DNA of 64,000 bases from Epilithonimonas tenax DSM 16811 (GCF_000428485.1 NZ_AUAA01000003.1:123523-187522), one strand, 5' to 3'; positions 18,471-27,958 are shown, numbered from the stretch's first letter. Notes: a model not told the origin generated them from the sequence alone. Translations and numbers: made by a program.

Positions 18471-19979
18471 ATGAAAAAAGTAAGAGTGCGGTTTGCACCC
18501 AGCCCAACAGGCGCTTTACATTTAGGCGGTGTCCGAACTGCTTTATATGATTATCTTTTTGCTAAAAATCAAGGCGGCGAGTTCGTTCTCAGAATAGAAG
18601 ATACAGATACGGCAAGATATGTAGAAGGTGCCGAAGATTATATTATGAATTCTTTGGAATGGTGCGGCATCATCCCAGACGAAAGCCCGAGAGTGGGCGG
18701 ACCGTATGCGCCTTACAGACAATCCGAAAGAAGAGACATCTACGACAGGTATAAAGAACAGATCTTAACGACAGACTATGCGTATCTCGCTTTTGATACG
18801 CCGGAAGAATTGGACGCAATCCGTAAAGACTTCGAAGCCAAAGGTGACGTTTTCTCTTACAATCATCAGACAAGACAACAGCTCAAAAACAGCATTTCTC
18901 TTTCTCAGGAAGAAGTTCAGAAATTACGGGATGCCAATGTCCCTTACGTCGTTCGTTTCAAAATGCCGGTTGACAGGATATTGAATCTTCAGGACATCAT
19001 CAGAGGGAATTTCTCTGTCAATACCAATACTTTGGACGATAAGGTTCTGATCAAAAATGACGGAATGCCCACTTACCATTTCGCTAATGTTGTGGATGAT
19101 TTTGAAATGAAAATTTCCCACGTGATCCGGGGTGAAGAATGGTTGCCGTCTATGCCATTGCACGTTTTGCTTTACGAAGCCATGAATTGGGAAGCACCGG
19201 AATTTGCTCATCTTTCACTAATCCTAAAACCAGAAGGCAAAGGAAAACTAAGCAAAAGAGACGGCGCAAAATTCGGATTTCCCGTTTTTCCGATGAATTT
19301 CAAAGATCCGGAAAGTGAGGAGATCTGGAAAGGTTACAAAGAGTCCGGCTATTTCCCGGAAGCTTTTATTAATATGACAGCATTGCTCGGTTGGACACCA
19401 GCAAACGACAGAGAAATCGTTTCTATGGACGAGATGATTGCGGAATTTGATCTTCATAAAGTTCATAAAGCGGGCGCAAGATTCGATCCGCAAAAAGCCA
19501 AATGGTTCAATCAGGAATATTTGAAGACCAAATCAAACGAAGAGGTTTTAGAATTATTGAAAGAAGTTGAAGAAGTAAAAGCGTTGGATCTTGCTGATAA
19601 CAAATTATTAAAAATCGTTTCATTGATGAAAGAAAGAGCGACTTTTGTCATTGATATTTACAACGATGGAACATTCTTCTTCGAAGCGCCTACGTCTTAC
19701 GACGAAAAAGCTCTGAAGAAAGCCTGGAACGATACCACTTCTTCAATCTTGAAAGATTTTTCAGCGAAATTGGAAACTTCGGAATTTGATTCAGAAACTT
19801 TGAAGGGAGCGATTCATCATTTTGCAGAAGAGCATTCTTTGGGAATGGGGAAAGTAATGATGCCACTTCGTCTGGCCTTGGTTGGAGAACTGAAAGGACC
19901 TGACGTTCCAGACATTATGAACATTATCGGCAAAGAAGAAACTTTAAAAAGAATAGAAAAAGCAATTAGCTCAAATTAA
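18471..19979 (+). CDS. gltX: Glutamate--tRNA ligase
   Basis: 502 residues, class I synthetase. The HIGH-type motif is PSPTGALHLGG near 11-21, and the KMSKS-type loop is KLSKRDG near 258-264, with HVIRGEEWLPSMP between them. The C-terminal helical domain binds the anticodon. It charges tRNA-Glu. Complete length and a good start. accA follows after 64 nt with its own promoter. Confidence 0.97.
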   Translation: MKKVRVRFAPSPTGALHLGGVRTALYDYLFAKNQGGEFVLRIEDTDTARYVEGAEDYIMNSLEWCGIIPDESPRVGGPYAPYRQSERRDIYDRYKEQILTTDYAYLAFDTPEELDAIRKDFEAKGDVFSYNHQTRQQLKNSISLSQEEVQKLRDANVPYVVRFKMPVDRILNLQDIIRGNFSVNTNTLDDKVLIKNDGMPTYHFANVVDDFEMKISHVIRGEEWLPSMPLHVLLYEAMNWEAPEFAHLSLILKPEGKGKLSKRDGAKFGFPVFPMNFKDPESEEIWKGYKESGYFPEAFINMTALLGWTPANDREIVSMDEMIAEFDLHKVHKAGARFDPQKAKWFNQEYLKTKSNEEVLELLKEVEEVKALDLADNKLLKIVSLMKERATFVIDIYNDGTFFFEAPTSYDEKALKKAWNDTTSSILKDFSAKLETSEFDSETLKGAIHHFAEEHSLGMGKVMMPLRLALVGELKGPDVPDIMNIIGKEETLKRIEKAISSN

Positions 19980-20014
19980 TTGTCTTTTTCAAAATCGATT
20001 TATAAAAAAAACAT

Positions 20015-20022
20015 TATTTTTG
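20015..20022 (+). promoter_or_regulatory. -7 element of accA
   Basis: TATTTTTG in the gltX-accA gap, about 22 nt before the start codon. Confidence 0.5.
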
Positions 20023-20043
20023 AGGGTTTAATCCAAACAAAAC

Positions 20044-21000
20044 ATGGAATATTTAGAATTTGAACAACCTGTAAAGGAATTGATAGATCAATACGAAAAA
20101 TGTGTGCAACTGGGTACAGAAAGCGGCATTGATGTGGATGAATCCTGCAAAAAGATCAAAACCAAAATAGAAGAAACCAAGACCAAAATATACGGAAATC
20201 TGACGCCTTGGCAAAGAGTCCAGTTATCAAGACATCCGGACAGACCGTACACCTTAGATTACATCAATGGTTTGGCAGACGAAGGCAGTTTTGTGGAACT
20301 TCACGGTGACAGAAATTTCGGTGACGATCCTGCGATGATTGGCGGAATTGCCAGCATCAGCGGTAATACCGTGATGCTGATCGGAACTCAAAAAGGAAGA
20401 ACGACCAAAGAACGCCAACACAGACGTTTCGGAATGTCGAATCCTGAAGGTTACAGAAAGGCCTTACGACTAATGAAATTGGCCGAGAAATTCAGCATTC
20501 CTGTGGTGACTTTGATTGATACGCCAGGCGCTTATCCTGGTCTTGAAGCAGAGGAGCGCGGACAAGGCGAAGCGATTGCCAGAAACATCTTCGAGATGTG
20601 CTCTCTTAAAGTGCCAATCATCACCGTCATCATAGGTGAAGGTGCTAGTGGTGGCGCATTAGGAATTGGCGTTGGAAACAAAGTCTACATGATGGAGAAC
20701 ACCTGGTATTCTGTGATCTCACCAGAAAACTGTTCTGCAATCCTTTGGAGAAGTTGGGAATACAAAGAAACTGCAGCAACAACAATGAAACTGACAGCAG
20801 ATGATATGCTGAAGCAGGAATTGATTGACGGCATCATTCCAGAACCATTAGGAGGCGCACATTACGATGCTGCAACCACTTATGAAAATGTAAAGAAAGT
20901 GCTTTTAAAAGACATTAAAACACTATCCAAGCAAGCTCCAGAAAAGTTAGTAAACGACCGTCAGGAAAAATTCATTGCGATGGGAGAATTCAAAGGGTAA
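20044..21000 (+). CDS. accA: Acetyl-CoA carboxylase carboxyltransferase subunit alpha
   Basis: 318 residues. Typical Acc[15 protein letters not shown], the [20 protein letters not shown] segment, [41 protein letters not shown], and the oxyanion-hole [14 protein letters not shown]. With AccD it moves the carboxyl from biotin to acetyl-CoA. Complete; a strong terminator follows. Confidence 0.97.
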   Translation: MEYLEFEQPVKELIDQYEKCVQLGTESGIDVDESCKKIKTKIEETKTKIYGNLTPWQRVQLSRHPDRPYTLDYINGLADEGSFVELHGDRNFGDDPAMIGGIASISGNTVMLIGTQKGRTTKERQHRRFGMSNPEGYRKALRLMKLAEKFSIPVVTLIDTPGAYPGLEAEERGQGEAIARNIFEMCSLKVPIITVIIGEGASGGALGIGVGNKVYMMENTWYSVISPENCSAILWRSWEYKETAATTMKLTADDMLKQELIDGIIPEPLGGAHYDAATTYENVKKVLLKDIKTLSKQAPEKLVNDRQEKFIAMGEFKG

Positions 21001-21056
21001 GATGCAGCTGATGGCTTTTAGCTTTTGGCTTAAGTCCTTTAAATCTAATAGAATGC

Positions 21057-21094
21057 AACCCTTTCAGAGTTTAAAAACTTTGAAAGGGTTTTTT
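21057..21094 (+). terminator. Intrinsic terminator of accA
   Basis: AACCCTTTCA and TGAAAGGGTT flank a 14-nt centre that can extend the stem, followed by TTTTTT. Confidence 0.8.
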
Positions 21095-21299
21095 ATTTGT
21101 TTAAGTTTTAGCTGAATGGCATATATTGAGTTCATAAACAACAGTTCATCCCATTTTGTTATTAAATTACTGTAAAAGATTGAACACCTATGGGAGTTCT
21201 AATTCTGTATTGTTCATTTCTATTAGACAGATATTACGCCAACGGCGTATTTTCTTTGATGGAAATTCAAAGGTAAAATGGTTTCAATCTTGCGAAGCT

Positions 21300-21382
21300 G
21301 CAGCCCGACTTGAGTGGAGCTCTTTTTTGGATGGGGAAAAGCGCTGGCAAAAAAAGCGGGAACGGAAGGCGGAAAAGCTGCC
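21300..21382 (+). repeat. Repeat family A, copy 2
   Basis: GCAGCCCGACTTGAGTGGAGCTC at the left and GCGGGAACGGAAGGCGGAAAAGCTGCC at the right match copy 1, with a shorter, weaker centre (TTTTTTGG...GGCAAAAAAAGC). It lies between the convergent accA and rpsB terminators; nothing else is seen in the 480-bp gap. Confidence 0.8.
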
Positions 21383-21421
21383 CAAATTAGTACACGTACC
21401 AATGCCTTGAGATATAATCAC

Positions 21422-21456
21422 AAAAAAAGCGGTTTCAAAAATTTGAAACCGCTTTT
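21422..21456 (-). terminator. Intrinsic terminator of rpsB
   Basis: AAAAGCGGTTTC and GAAACCGCTTTT make a 12-bp perfect stem; read on the minus strand it ends in a 7-T run directly after rpsB. Confidence 0.85.
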
Positions 21457-21479
21457 CTATTTTAGAGAAAATCTTTTGA

Positions 21480-22241
21480 TTATTCCGCATCGAAATCAGC
21501 ATCTGCATCTGCAGAAACTTTTTCGCCTTCTTCTTTAGATTTTTCTTTGTCTGCTTTTCTTTGAGATAAACCTTCTTTGATAGATTCTGAAACTACGCTC
21601 AACAACATATCAATAGATTTGGAAGCATCATCATTTCCTGGGATTACGAAATCCACTTTTCTTGGATCTGAATTGGTATCTACGATACCGAAAACTGGGA
21701 TACCCAATTTTTTTGCTTCTGTTACCGCGATGTGCTCTCTCATAATATCAACTACGAAAATAGCTGAAGGAAGACGAACCATGTCTGAGATAGAACCTAA
21801 GTTTTTCTCAAGATTTGCTCTTTGACGATCAACTTGTAGTCTCTCTTTTTTAGATAAAGTTTCGAAAGTACCATCTTTCTTCATTTTATCGATAGAGTTC
21901 ATTTTCTTAACTGCTTTTCTGATAGTTACAAAGTTTGTAAGCATACCACCTGGCCATCTTTCTGTAATATAAGGCATGTTAAGTTCTGCAGCGTGTTTTG
22001 CTACTACTTCTTTCGCTTGCTTTTTAGTAGCCACGAAAAGAACTTTTTTACCTGCAGAAGTTAGTTTTTCCAAAGCTACGCAAGCCTCGTCCAATTTAAC
22101 AGCTGTTTTATGTAAATCTACGATGTGAATACCGTTTTTCTCCATGAAAATGTATGGAGCCATATTTGGATTCCACTTTCTAGTCATGTGACCGAAGTGT
22201 ACGCCAGCCTCTAAAAGGTCTTTTACATTTGCTTTTGCCAT
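21480..22241 (-). CDS. rpsB: 30S ribosomal protein S2
   Basis: 253 residues: N-terminal DLLEAGVHFGHMTRKWNPNM, GGMLTNFVTIRKAVKKM, GIPVFGIVDTNSDPRKVDFVIPGNDDA, then a Glu/Asp/Lys-rich C-terminal tail. It follows rpsI after 204 nt. A strong terminator lies immediately downstream, so tsf, which commonly follows rpsB, is not in this transcription unit. Confidence 0.97.
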   Translation of the reverse strand: MAKANVKDLLEAGVHFGHMTRKWNPNMAPYIFMEKNGIHIVDLHKTAVKLDEACVALEKLTSAGKKVLFVATKKQAKEVVAKHAAELNMPYITERWPGGMLTNFVTIRKAVKKMNSIDKMKKDGTFETLSKKERLQVDRQRANLEKNLGSISDMVRLPSAIFVVDIMREHIAVTEAKKLGIPVFGIVDTNSDPRKVDFVIPGNDDASKSIDMLLSVVSESIKEGLSQRKADKEKSKEEGEKVSADADADFDAE

Positions 22242-22445
22242 GTTTTCTTGTTTTTTGTTAGTTTACTTTCCGCTTTTCTGCAATCAACTTTACTTTAGAT
22301 GGGAGTAAAGTTTGGATGCTAAACGTAACGGGCAATATTGCTGTTGGCTTCTTGCAAATGGCAATTGGCTTTCCAGCATTGGATTAAAAAAAATTTTAAG
22401 AAATGTTTTAAAGCTACTTGCCAAAAGCCAATAGCCATAAGCTTT

Positions 22446-22832
22446 CTAACGTTTTGAGAACTGGAATCTCTTTCTTGCTTTTTTCTGACCGAATTTCTTT
22501 CTCTCAACCATTCTTGCGTCTCTGGTAAGCAATCCGTGTGGCTTTAGAAGCAAACGGAATTCTTCGTTGATAGCGCATAATGCTCTAGAAACGCCTAGTC
22601 TGATAGCCTCAGCTTGTCCAGTAATCCCGCCTCCGAAAACATTCACTTTAAGATCATACTGATCAACAGTTTCTGTCAATAAAAATGGCTGATTCACTTT
22701 ATAAACCAAAACATCCGTACAGAAATAAGTTTTAGCGTCTTTACCGTTGATGCTAATAACGCCAGTTCCTGGCTTAACAAAAACTCTTGCAACAGAAGTT
22801 TTTCTTCTTCCGATTTTGTGTACTGTAGACAT
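22446..22832 (-). CDS. rpsI: 30S ribosomal protein S9
   Basis: 128 residues: starts STVHKIGRRKTSVARVFVKPG, ends GLLTRDARMVERKKFGQKKARKRFQFSKR. The Lys/Arg-rich C-terminal tail reaches the ribosomal P site. It begins 5 nt after rplM, the usual pairing. Confidence 0.97.
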   Translation of the reverse strand: MSTVHKIGRRKTSVARVFVKPGTGVISINGKDAKTYFCTDVLVYKVNQPFLLTETVDQYDLKVNVFGGGITGQAEAIRLGVSRALCAINEEFRLLLKPHGLLTRDARMVERKKFGQKKARKRFQFSKR

Positions 22833-22837
22833 ATTAA

Positions 22838-23293
22838 TTATTTGAATTCGTTAACATTGATTACTTTAGGCTGCTGAGCTTCATGTTTGTGTTCTGTTCC
22901 TTCATATAAATAAAGGTTTTTGAACAAAGCAGAACCTAGTCTGTTTTTAGGAAGCATCCCTTTGATGGATCTTTCCAAAACTTTCAGTTCGTCTTTTTTC
23001 TTAAGCTCCTCAGCAGTCATAAACTTCTGACCACCAGGATATCCTGTATGCCAGATGTAAGTTTTATCTGCCCACTTGTTTCCGGAAAGTGTCACTTTCC
23101 CAGCGTTCAAAACGATCACATTGTCTCCGCAATCTGCGTGAGGTGTGAAGTTCGTTTTGTGCTTACCTCTCAAAATCTTTGCAACGGTAGAAGCTAATCT
23201 TCCCAACGGTTGCCCAGCAGCGTCTACAACAACCCATTCTTTATTTGCTGTAGCCTTGTTTGCCGATACTGTTTTGTAACTTAATGTATTCAC
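22838..23293 (-). CDS. rplM: 50S ribosomal protein L13
   Basis: 151 residues with WVVVDAAGQPLGRLAS, VLRGKHK-type (ILRGKHKTNFTPH), CGDNVIVLNAGK and MLPKNRLGSALFKNLYLYEG. First gene of the rplM-rpsI-rpsB unit. A TATCTTTG element about 45 nt upstream is its probable promoter. Confidence 0.97.
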   Translation of the reverse strand: MNTLSYKTVSANKATANKEWVVVDAAGQPLGRLASTVAKILRGKHKTNFTPHADCGDNVIVLNAGKVTLSGNKWADKTYIWHTGYPGGQKFMTAEELKKKDELKVLERSIKGMLPKNRLGSALFKNLYLYEGTEHKHEAQQPKVINVNEFK

Positions 23294-23337
23294 AATTTAT
23301 CGTTTACGATTAAACATAATTTTCCCTTACGGGTGTG

Positions 23338-23345
23338 CAAAGATA
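23338..23345 (-). promoter_or_regulatory. -7 element of rplM-rpsI-rpsB
   Basis: TATCTTTG on the minus strand, TAnnTTTG type, giving a leader of about 40 nt. The remaining 23346-23630 is AT-rich and shows nothing else. Confidence 0.5.
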
Positions 23346-23630
23346 GGAATTATTTTCTGTCTGAAAAATTATCCTCAAAAAAAGATTTTAATTTTCTAAT
23401 AATTAATGAGTTATTAATTTGCTAATGGTAATTAGCTTTATGATATTGGTCTAAAAACTGAGAACTTATGAAGTACCTATCGATTTAAAATTCTAAAATT
23501 AATATTAAATATCACTTCAGCATTTATGTATTAGAATGTAATAATCAATTATTCTTAATAAAAAGCGTTGAATTAACAGCCAATTGCAAAAAGCTAACAC
23601 TAATAAGCAAATTATAAGTCTGCTTTTTTA

Positions 23631-23638
23631 TATTTTTG
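23631..23638 (+). promoter_or_regulatory. -7 element of the DUF3667 gene
   Basis: TATTTTTG overlaps the upstream in-frame ATG at 23636, so translation must start at the second ATG, 23654. Confidence 0.55.
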
Positions 23639-23653
23639 AGGAAAATCTATACA

Positions 23654-24748
23654 ATGAGCCACGGAAAACTGAGAGAAGAAAAAGACTGTCTGAATTGCGG
23701 ACATCTGGTTGAGGAAAAATACTGCCCCAACTGCGGACAGCAAAACACCCAAACCAGACAGCCTTTCCATTACCTCTTCACTCATTTTGTAGAAGACTTC
23801 ACGCATTACGACGGCCAATTCTGGGGAACACTCAAGAATCTACTCTTAAAACCTGGAAAACTTACGAATACTTATATGGAAGGAAAAAGGCAAAAATTTG
23901 TACCGCCTGTGAAGCTGTATATTTTTGTCAGTTTCATTACCTTTTTTCTGTTTGCTTTATTTCCGCCATTTGAGGTCAACTTCCAAGGAAAGGGAACGTC
24001 TAAAATATTACCTCAGAAAAACAAAATTACAGAGATCCAGAAAGCAATCAGTGAGGCCAGAGCCAAAGAAAAATTAGATGATGCAGACCGTTTATATATC
24101 AGTAAACTAGACGCGGCTCTCAAGGATTCTGCCAAGATTAATGAGATAGAGGGAACATTCGATATGAACAAGTCACTAGATGATGACATAAAAGTCTCGG
24201 GATACAACAACCGAAAATCTTTTGATTCTGCCGCTGCAAAAAACCCTTCGTCCTTTGATTTTATCAATGTACCGTTTGCACACAAATATTTTGAACTGAA
24301 GGAACAAGGTGTGAAGAAAGGTGATATTTTGAAAAAACTATTTGAAAATTCTTTCCACAATCTTCCAAAAGCCCTGTTTATCTACCTTCCGGTTTTTGCA
24401 TTCTTTTTGTGGATATTCCATAATAAGAAGAAATGGTGGTATTTTGATCACGGGATTTTCACCCTTCATTATTTTTCTTTCCTTTTACTCAACATTTTAA
24501 TTTTTTCGTTCCTAAATAAATTAACCGAAGCCATACCTATTGGTGCCATCAATTGGATATTATACTTGGTAATGACAGGGATGGTTCTCTACAGCGGCGT
24601 TTATTTCTTTATTGCACACCATAGAGTCTACCACTCGCACGGATTTGTGAGCCTAATAATAGGCTTCATTCTATTCTCGATTAACTTTATTGGATTTTTG
24701 TTTTTAGTTTGTGGACTTGCATTAATAAGCTTCCTGATGATCCATTAA
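23654..24748 (+). CDS. DUF3667 membrane protein with zinc ribbon
   Basis: 364 residues from the ATG at 23654. An N-terminal zinc-ribbon has two CxxC knuckles, CLNCGHLVEEKYCPNCGQQ, followed by the conserved FVEDFTHYDGQFWGTLKNLLLKPG segment of DUF3667. One membrane segment lies near 85-105, then a long soluble insert of about 120 residues, then four TM helices in the last 130 residues. The family is Bacteroidota-specific with no known function. Confidence 0.85.
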   Translation: MSHGKLREEKDCLNCGHLVEEKYCPNCGQQNTQTRQPFHYLFTHFVEDFTHYDGQFWGTLKNLLLKPGKLTNTYMEGKRQKFVPPVKLYIFVSFITFFLFALFPPFEVNFQGKGTSKILPQKNKITEIQKAISEARAKEKLDDADRLYISKLDAALKDSAKINEIEGTFDMNKSLDDDIKVSGYNNRKSFDSAAAKNPSSFDFINVPFAHKYFELKEQGVKKGDILKKLFENSFHNLPKALFIYLPVFAFFLWIFHNKKKWWYFDHGIFTLHYFSFLLLNILIFSFLNKLTEAIPIGAINWILYLVMTGMVLYSGVYFFIAHHRVYHSHGFVSLIIGFILFSINFIGFLFLVCGLALISFLMIH

Positions 24749-24755
24749 ACAACAA

Positions 24756-24789
24756 AAAAAGGCCAGATTTCCTGAGAAGTCTGGCTTTT
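24756..24789. terminator. Bidirectional terminator between convergent genes
   Basis: AAAAGGCCAGA and TCTGGCTTTT pair around a 12-nt loop. T-rich tails exist on both strands, serving DUF3667 (+) and the small membrane gene (-). Confidence 0.7.
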
Positions 24790-24849
24790 GTATAAATTTC
24801 AAGTATCGACTTGAAAGCAAATTGCCAAAAGCTAAATGCTATCAGCCAC

Positions 24850-25182
24850 TTAATACCTCAACGATTTGCTTTCCCGGAAACTTGCAATCATATAATAAGC
24901 TACGAAAACGGTAGAGAACTTGATGATAGAAGAAATTGCCGTTTCGAAATCAAAACGCAGTAATCCTAAAACAACGAGGAAAATAATCCCAATAAAGGAA
25001 ATCCCCATTTTCTTCGGCAAAGGCCAATCCGGATGGTCCACAAAATAAGCCAGTCCCCAACCAATCCCAAAAGCAGAAGCTACATAAAGTTCTACCCAAA
25101 AATCCACCGGACTTCCTGTCAACCGTCTTAGGAAAAAACTAATTAACGTTCCAACTACAAAATACATCAGCGCTTTTACCAT
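24850..25182 (-). CDS. Small integral membrane protein, unknown
   Basis: 110 residues with three or four hydrophobic segments (about 5-20, 32-47, 58-76, 84-102) separated by short charged loops. No motif I can name. Monocistronic; it is followed by the DUF3667 terminator. Confidence 0.7.
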   Translation of the reverse strand: MVKALMYFVVGTLISFFLRRLTGSPVDFWVELYVASAFGIGWGLAYFVDHPDWPLPKKMGISFIGIIFLVVLGLLRFDFETAISSIIKFSTVFVAYYMIASFRESKSLRY

Positions 25183-25229
25183 TTCAAATCATTTTTGCAA
25201 AAGTAAGGATTGTAATATGATAAAGAGAA

Positions 25230-25373
25230 AACACAAAGGCACAAAGAGGTATTTTTCTTCTTAATGCTTTAAGTCACAAGGAAAATCTTTTGATTTTTTT
25301 GTTTTTAATGACGTTAAAACTTTGTGCCTTACAACAAAGCACTTTAATAATAAATCCTTTGTGCCTTTGTGTT
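25230..25373. repeat. Repeat family C: 144-bp element with perfect 17-bp inverted ends
   Basis: The ends AACACAAAGGCACAAAG (25230-25246) and CTTTGTGCCTTTGTGTT (25357-25373) are exact reverse complements. Degraded versions with ACTTTGTG and CTTTGTGTT words appear around 27870-27925 and 29980-30085. No ORF inside. Confidence 0.7.
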
Positions 25374-25411
25374 ATTTTTTTCCTCATTAAAATCTCCTCA
25401 ACAAAATTTCT

Positions 25412-25419
25412 TAGATTTG
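25412..25419 (+). promoter_or_regulatory. -7 element of pncB
   Basis: TAGATTTG, 17 nt before the pncB ATG. Confidence 0.5.
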
Positions 25420-25435
25420 TGTAAACGATATTTTT

Positions 25436-26611
25436 ATGCGCGAGGTTCGGCTCAATTCTATTCTGGATAACGACTTTTACAAAATCACAATGCAAAATGC
25501 GGTGGTCAAACTTTTTACCAACGAAATTGTAAAATATGAATTCATCAACCGCGGAAAACACGAGTTTCCCGAAGGTTTTGCAGAAGAACTCAGAAAATCT
25601 GTCAATGCGATGGCAGAACTGAAACTCACCAAAGACGAAAAAAAATACCTCAAAGTCACCTGTCCGTATCTCGCTCTACCCTATCTCGATTTTCTGGAAG
25701 GTTTTCATTATGATCCGTCTGAAGTAAAAATCGAACAATCCGGCAACGAATTAAAAGTTTCTGTTGAAGGACTTTGGTACAGAACTATTCTTTGGGAAGT
25801 TCCTCTTTTGGCGCTCATCAGCGAACTGCATTACGAGATGAATCATATGGAACGGCAGACCAACGAAGCAGTCATTGAAAAAACGGTGGAAAAAGCCTTG
25901 CATCTTACAGAACTTGGTGTTCCGTTTGCAGAATTTGGTACTAGAAGACGGCATTCTTACAAAGTCCACAGATTGGTAATGGACGCTTTGATTCAGGATA
26001 AAACATCCACTTTTACAGGAACCTCCAACGTTCACCTCGCTATGCTTTATAAAGTAAAACCCATAGGAACCCACGCCCACGAGTGGTTTATGTTCCACGC
26101 GGCAGAATTTGGTTTCAAAATGGCCAATTCTATCGCATTGGAAAATTGGGTAGATGTTTACCGTGGTGATCTCGGCGTTGCGCTTTCCGACACTTACACG
26201 ACGGAAGTTTTCTTCCAGCAGTTTGATAAAAAATTTGCGAAGTTGTTTGACGGCGTCCGTCACGACAGCGGCGACCCTTTGGAATTTGCAGACAAAACCA
26301 TTGCCCATTATCAGAAACAGGGCATCAATCCACTTTTCAAATACATCATTTTTTCAGACGGACTGAATCTTGAAAAAGTGGAAGAAATCACCAATTACTG
26401 CAAAGGTAGAATCGGGATTTCTTTCGGCATAGGAACCAACCTGACGAATGATGTAGGCCTCAAACCAATGAACATCGTCATGAAACTCATCAGTGTGAAA
26501 GCCATTAATAATGAATGGATCCCAACCGTTAAACTCTCCGACGAAAAAGGAAAATACACCGGCGACCCAAAAATGATTGAGTTGGCGAAGGAGTTTTTGA
26601 GGATCAAGTAA
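25436..26611 (+). CDS. pncB: Nicotinate phosphoribosyltransferase
   Basis: 391 residues. Signatures: SILDNDFYKITMQNAV near the N-terminus, EFGTRRRHS around 165, GTSNVHLAM, HEWFMFHAA (the autophosphorylated His region), GVRHDSGDPLEFADK near 280, and FGIGTNLTND near 328. It makes nicotinate mononucleotide from nicotinate and PRPP in NAD salvage. Length fits PncB, not NAMPT. Confidence 0.96.
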   Translation: MREVRLNSILDNDFYKITMQNAVVKLFTNEIVKYEFINRGKHEFPEGFAEELRKSVNAMAELKLTKDEKKYLKVTCPYLALPYLDFLEGFHYDPSEVKIEQSGNELKVSVEGLWYRTILWEVPLLALISELHYEMNHMERQTNEAVIEKTVEKALHLTELGVPFAEFGTRRRHSYKVHRLVMDALIQDKTSTFTGTSNVHLAMLYKVKPIGTHAHEWFMFHAAEFGFKMANSIALENWVDVYRGDLGVALSDTYTTEVFFQQFDKKFAKLFDGVRHDSGDPLEFADKTIAHYQKQGINPLFKYIIFSDGLNLEKVEEITNYCKGRIGISFGIGTNLTNDVGLKPMNIVMKLISVKAINNEWIPTVKLSDEKGKYTGDPKMIELAKEFLRIK

Positions 26612-26631
26612 TAATAGCAACCTCCACATTT

Positions 26632-26674
26632 AAAAATGGGAATACAATTAATGTTGTGTTCCCATTTTTTATTT
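26632..26674 (+). terminator. Intrinsic terminator of pncB
   Basis: AAAATGGGAA-ACAA pairs with TTGT-TTCCCATTTT; a T-rich tail follows. Confidence 0.75.
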
Positions 26675-26851
26675 GCGCTATCACTTCATCATAAAAATGT
26701 TAATTTTATTTAAAATTAATTCCTGTATCGAAAAAAAAAATTAAATTTACAACAAGTGAAAGTTTAAAATTTCAATGTCGGAAATATGAGTAAAAATCCT
26801 TTTGGCATCAATTTTATGACTTAAAAAAACACATAATAAATTATTTATACT

Positions 26852-27337
26852 ATGAGAAAAACAATTAAAATCGCTGCTCTTGCCTTGATGGTCTCTATGA
26901 CAGCTGTTTCTTGTAAAAAGAAAGTCTCTGATGCAGATTTGACATCACAGGCAACAACAGTAATGACTTCTTATCCCGGAACTTCCGTTGAAGTGAAAGA
27001 AGGAAAAGCGCACCTAAGCGGTGTTTTCGCGACGGAAGCTGACAAACAGGCCGCTATCGATGCATTGAAAAAAGTAGAAGGTGTGAAAGATGTTCACGAC
27101 ATGGCAACTGTAGCTCCTTTGGTAACAGCGCCAACTGTGGAAGTAAACGCTGTAGACGCGATGGTTCTAAGCAAAGTAAATACCGCACTGAAAGACATCC
27201 CAGGTGTAAAAGCTGAAGATATGGGCGGAATGCTTACCCTTACAGGAACGACTACTGCTGCCAACGCCAGAAAAGTAAAAGAGTCTGTAGATGCTTTGAA
27301 AATTGGTAAATACGATAACAAAATAACAGTCAAATAA
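26852..27337 (+). CDS. BON-domain lipoprotein
   Basis: 161 residues. The signal peptide ends in the lipobox-like TAVSC at about residues 17-21, so it is probably lipid-anchored. Two BON repeats follow (about 30-85 and 98-158), with the repeated pattern GTSVEVKEGKAHLSG...GVKDVHDM and GVKAEDMGGMLTLTG. BON domains bind membranes or lipids and often protect the envelope under stress. It sits 2 nt upstream of a BON-like/SH3 protein; the two form a unit. Confidence 0.85.
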   Translation: MRKTIKIAALALMVSMTAVSCKKKVSDADLTSQATTVMTSYPGTSVEVKEGKAHLSGVFATEADKQAAIDALKKVEGVKDVHDMATVAPLVTAPTVEVNAVDAMVLSKVNTALKDIPGVKAEDMGGMLTLTGTTTAANARKVKESVDALKIGKYDNKITVK

Positions 27338-27339
27338 TC

Positions 27340-27756
27340 ATGAGCTTACAAGATAAATACGCAAGTGTAGTTTCTGCAGCTCAGTCTGCCGGACTTTCTG
27401 GCCTTTCTGTTCAGGAGCAGGATGGGGTTTTATACATCACAGGAAAAGCAACAAGCAGTGCTTCTAAAGATTCTGTTTGGAATGCTCTTGGCGCCATTGA
27501 TCCTTCATACACAGCAACCGACATCAATGTGGACGTTCAGGTTTCAGGATTGGCTGCTGGTGCTACTTTAACTGTAGCGACAGAAGATTCTAATCTTAAC
27601 ATCCGTCAGGAACCTTCTACAGACGCGGCCGTTGTTGGTAAAGCGGCAAAAGGCGAGACAGTAACTTTGGTTGAGCAATCTTCTGACGACTGGTGGAAAA
27701 TCAAAACAGCTGACGGCGAAGAAGGCTATGCTTATGCAAGATATTTGAAAGCTTAA
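27340..27756 (+). CDS. BON-like plus bacterial SH3 domain protein
   Basis: 138 residues: an N-terminal BON/LysM-associated domain (about 1-68) and a C-terminal SH3_3 domain (about 72-138) with LNIRQEPSTDAAVVGKAAKGETV and GYAYARYLKA. It has no signal peptide, whereas SH3_3 domains usually act on the cell wall, so it is either exported differently or cytoplasmic. Coupled to the BON lipoprotein upstream; terminator downstream. Confidence 0.85.
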   Translation: MSLQDKYASVVSAAQSAGLSGLSVQEQDGVLYITGKATSSASKDSVWNALGAIDPSYTATDINVDVQVSGLAAGATLTVATEDSNLNIRQEPSTDAAVVGKAAKGETVTLVEQSSDDWWKIKTADGEEGYAYARYLKA

Positions 27757-27780
27757 TTTCAAAAACATTTAAATCATAAT

Positions 27781-27808
27781 AAAACCTCTGATTTTTCAGG
27801 GGTTTTAT
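27781..27808 (+). terminator. Intrinsic terminator of the BON/SH3 unit
   Basis: AAAACCTCTGA-TTTT-TCAGGGGTTTT with a T-rich end. Confidence 0.75.
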
Positions 27809-27958
27809 TGTGTTTTTAAGCTTTAAATCGGGCTCCAATTTAATTGGCTTCCATCATCAACTTATCCTCTTTGACTTTGTGCGACTTACATCTGTCAATA
27901 ACACCAATTCTTCCGCCTTTGTGTTGAGACTACTATTTTTTTGGTTACGAAATTTAAA

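Noticed and set aside
25751..26308. 185-codon ORF antisense to pncB
   Set aside because: A shadow frame inside a well-supported gene.
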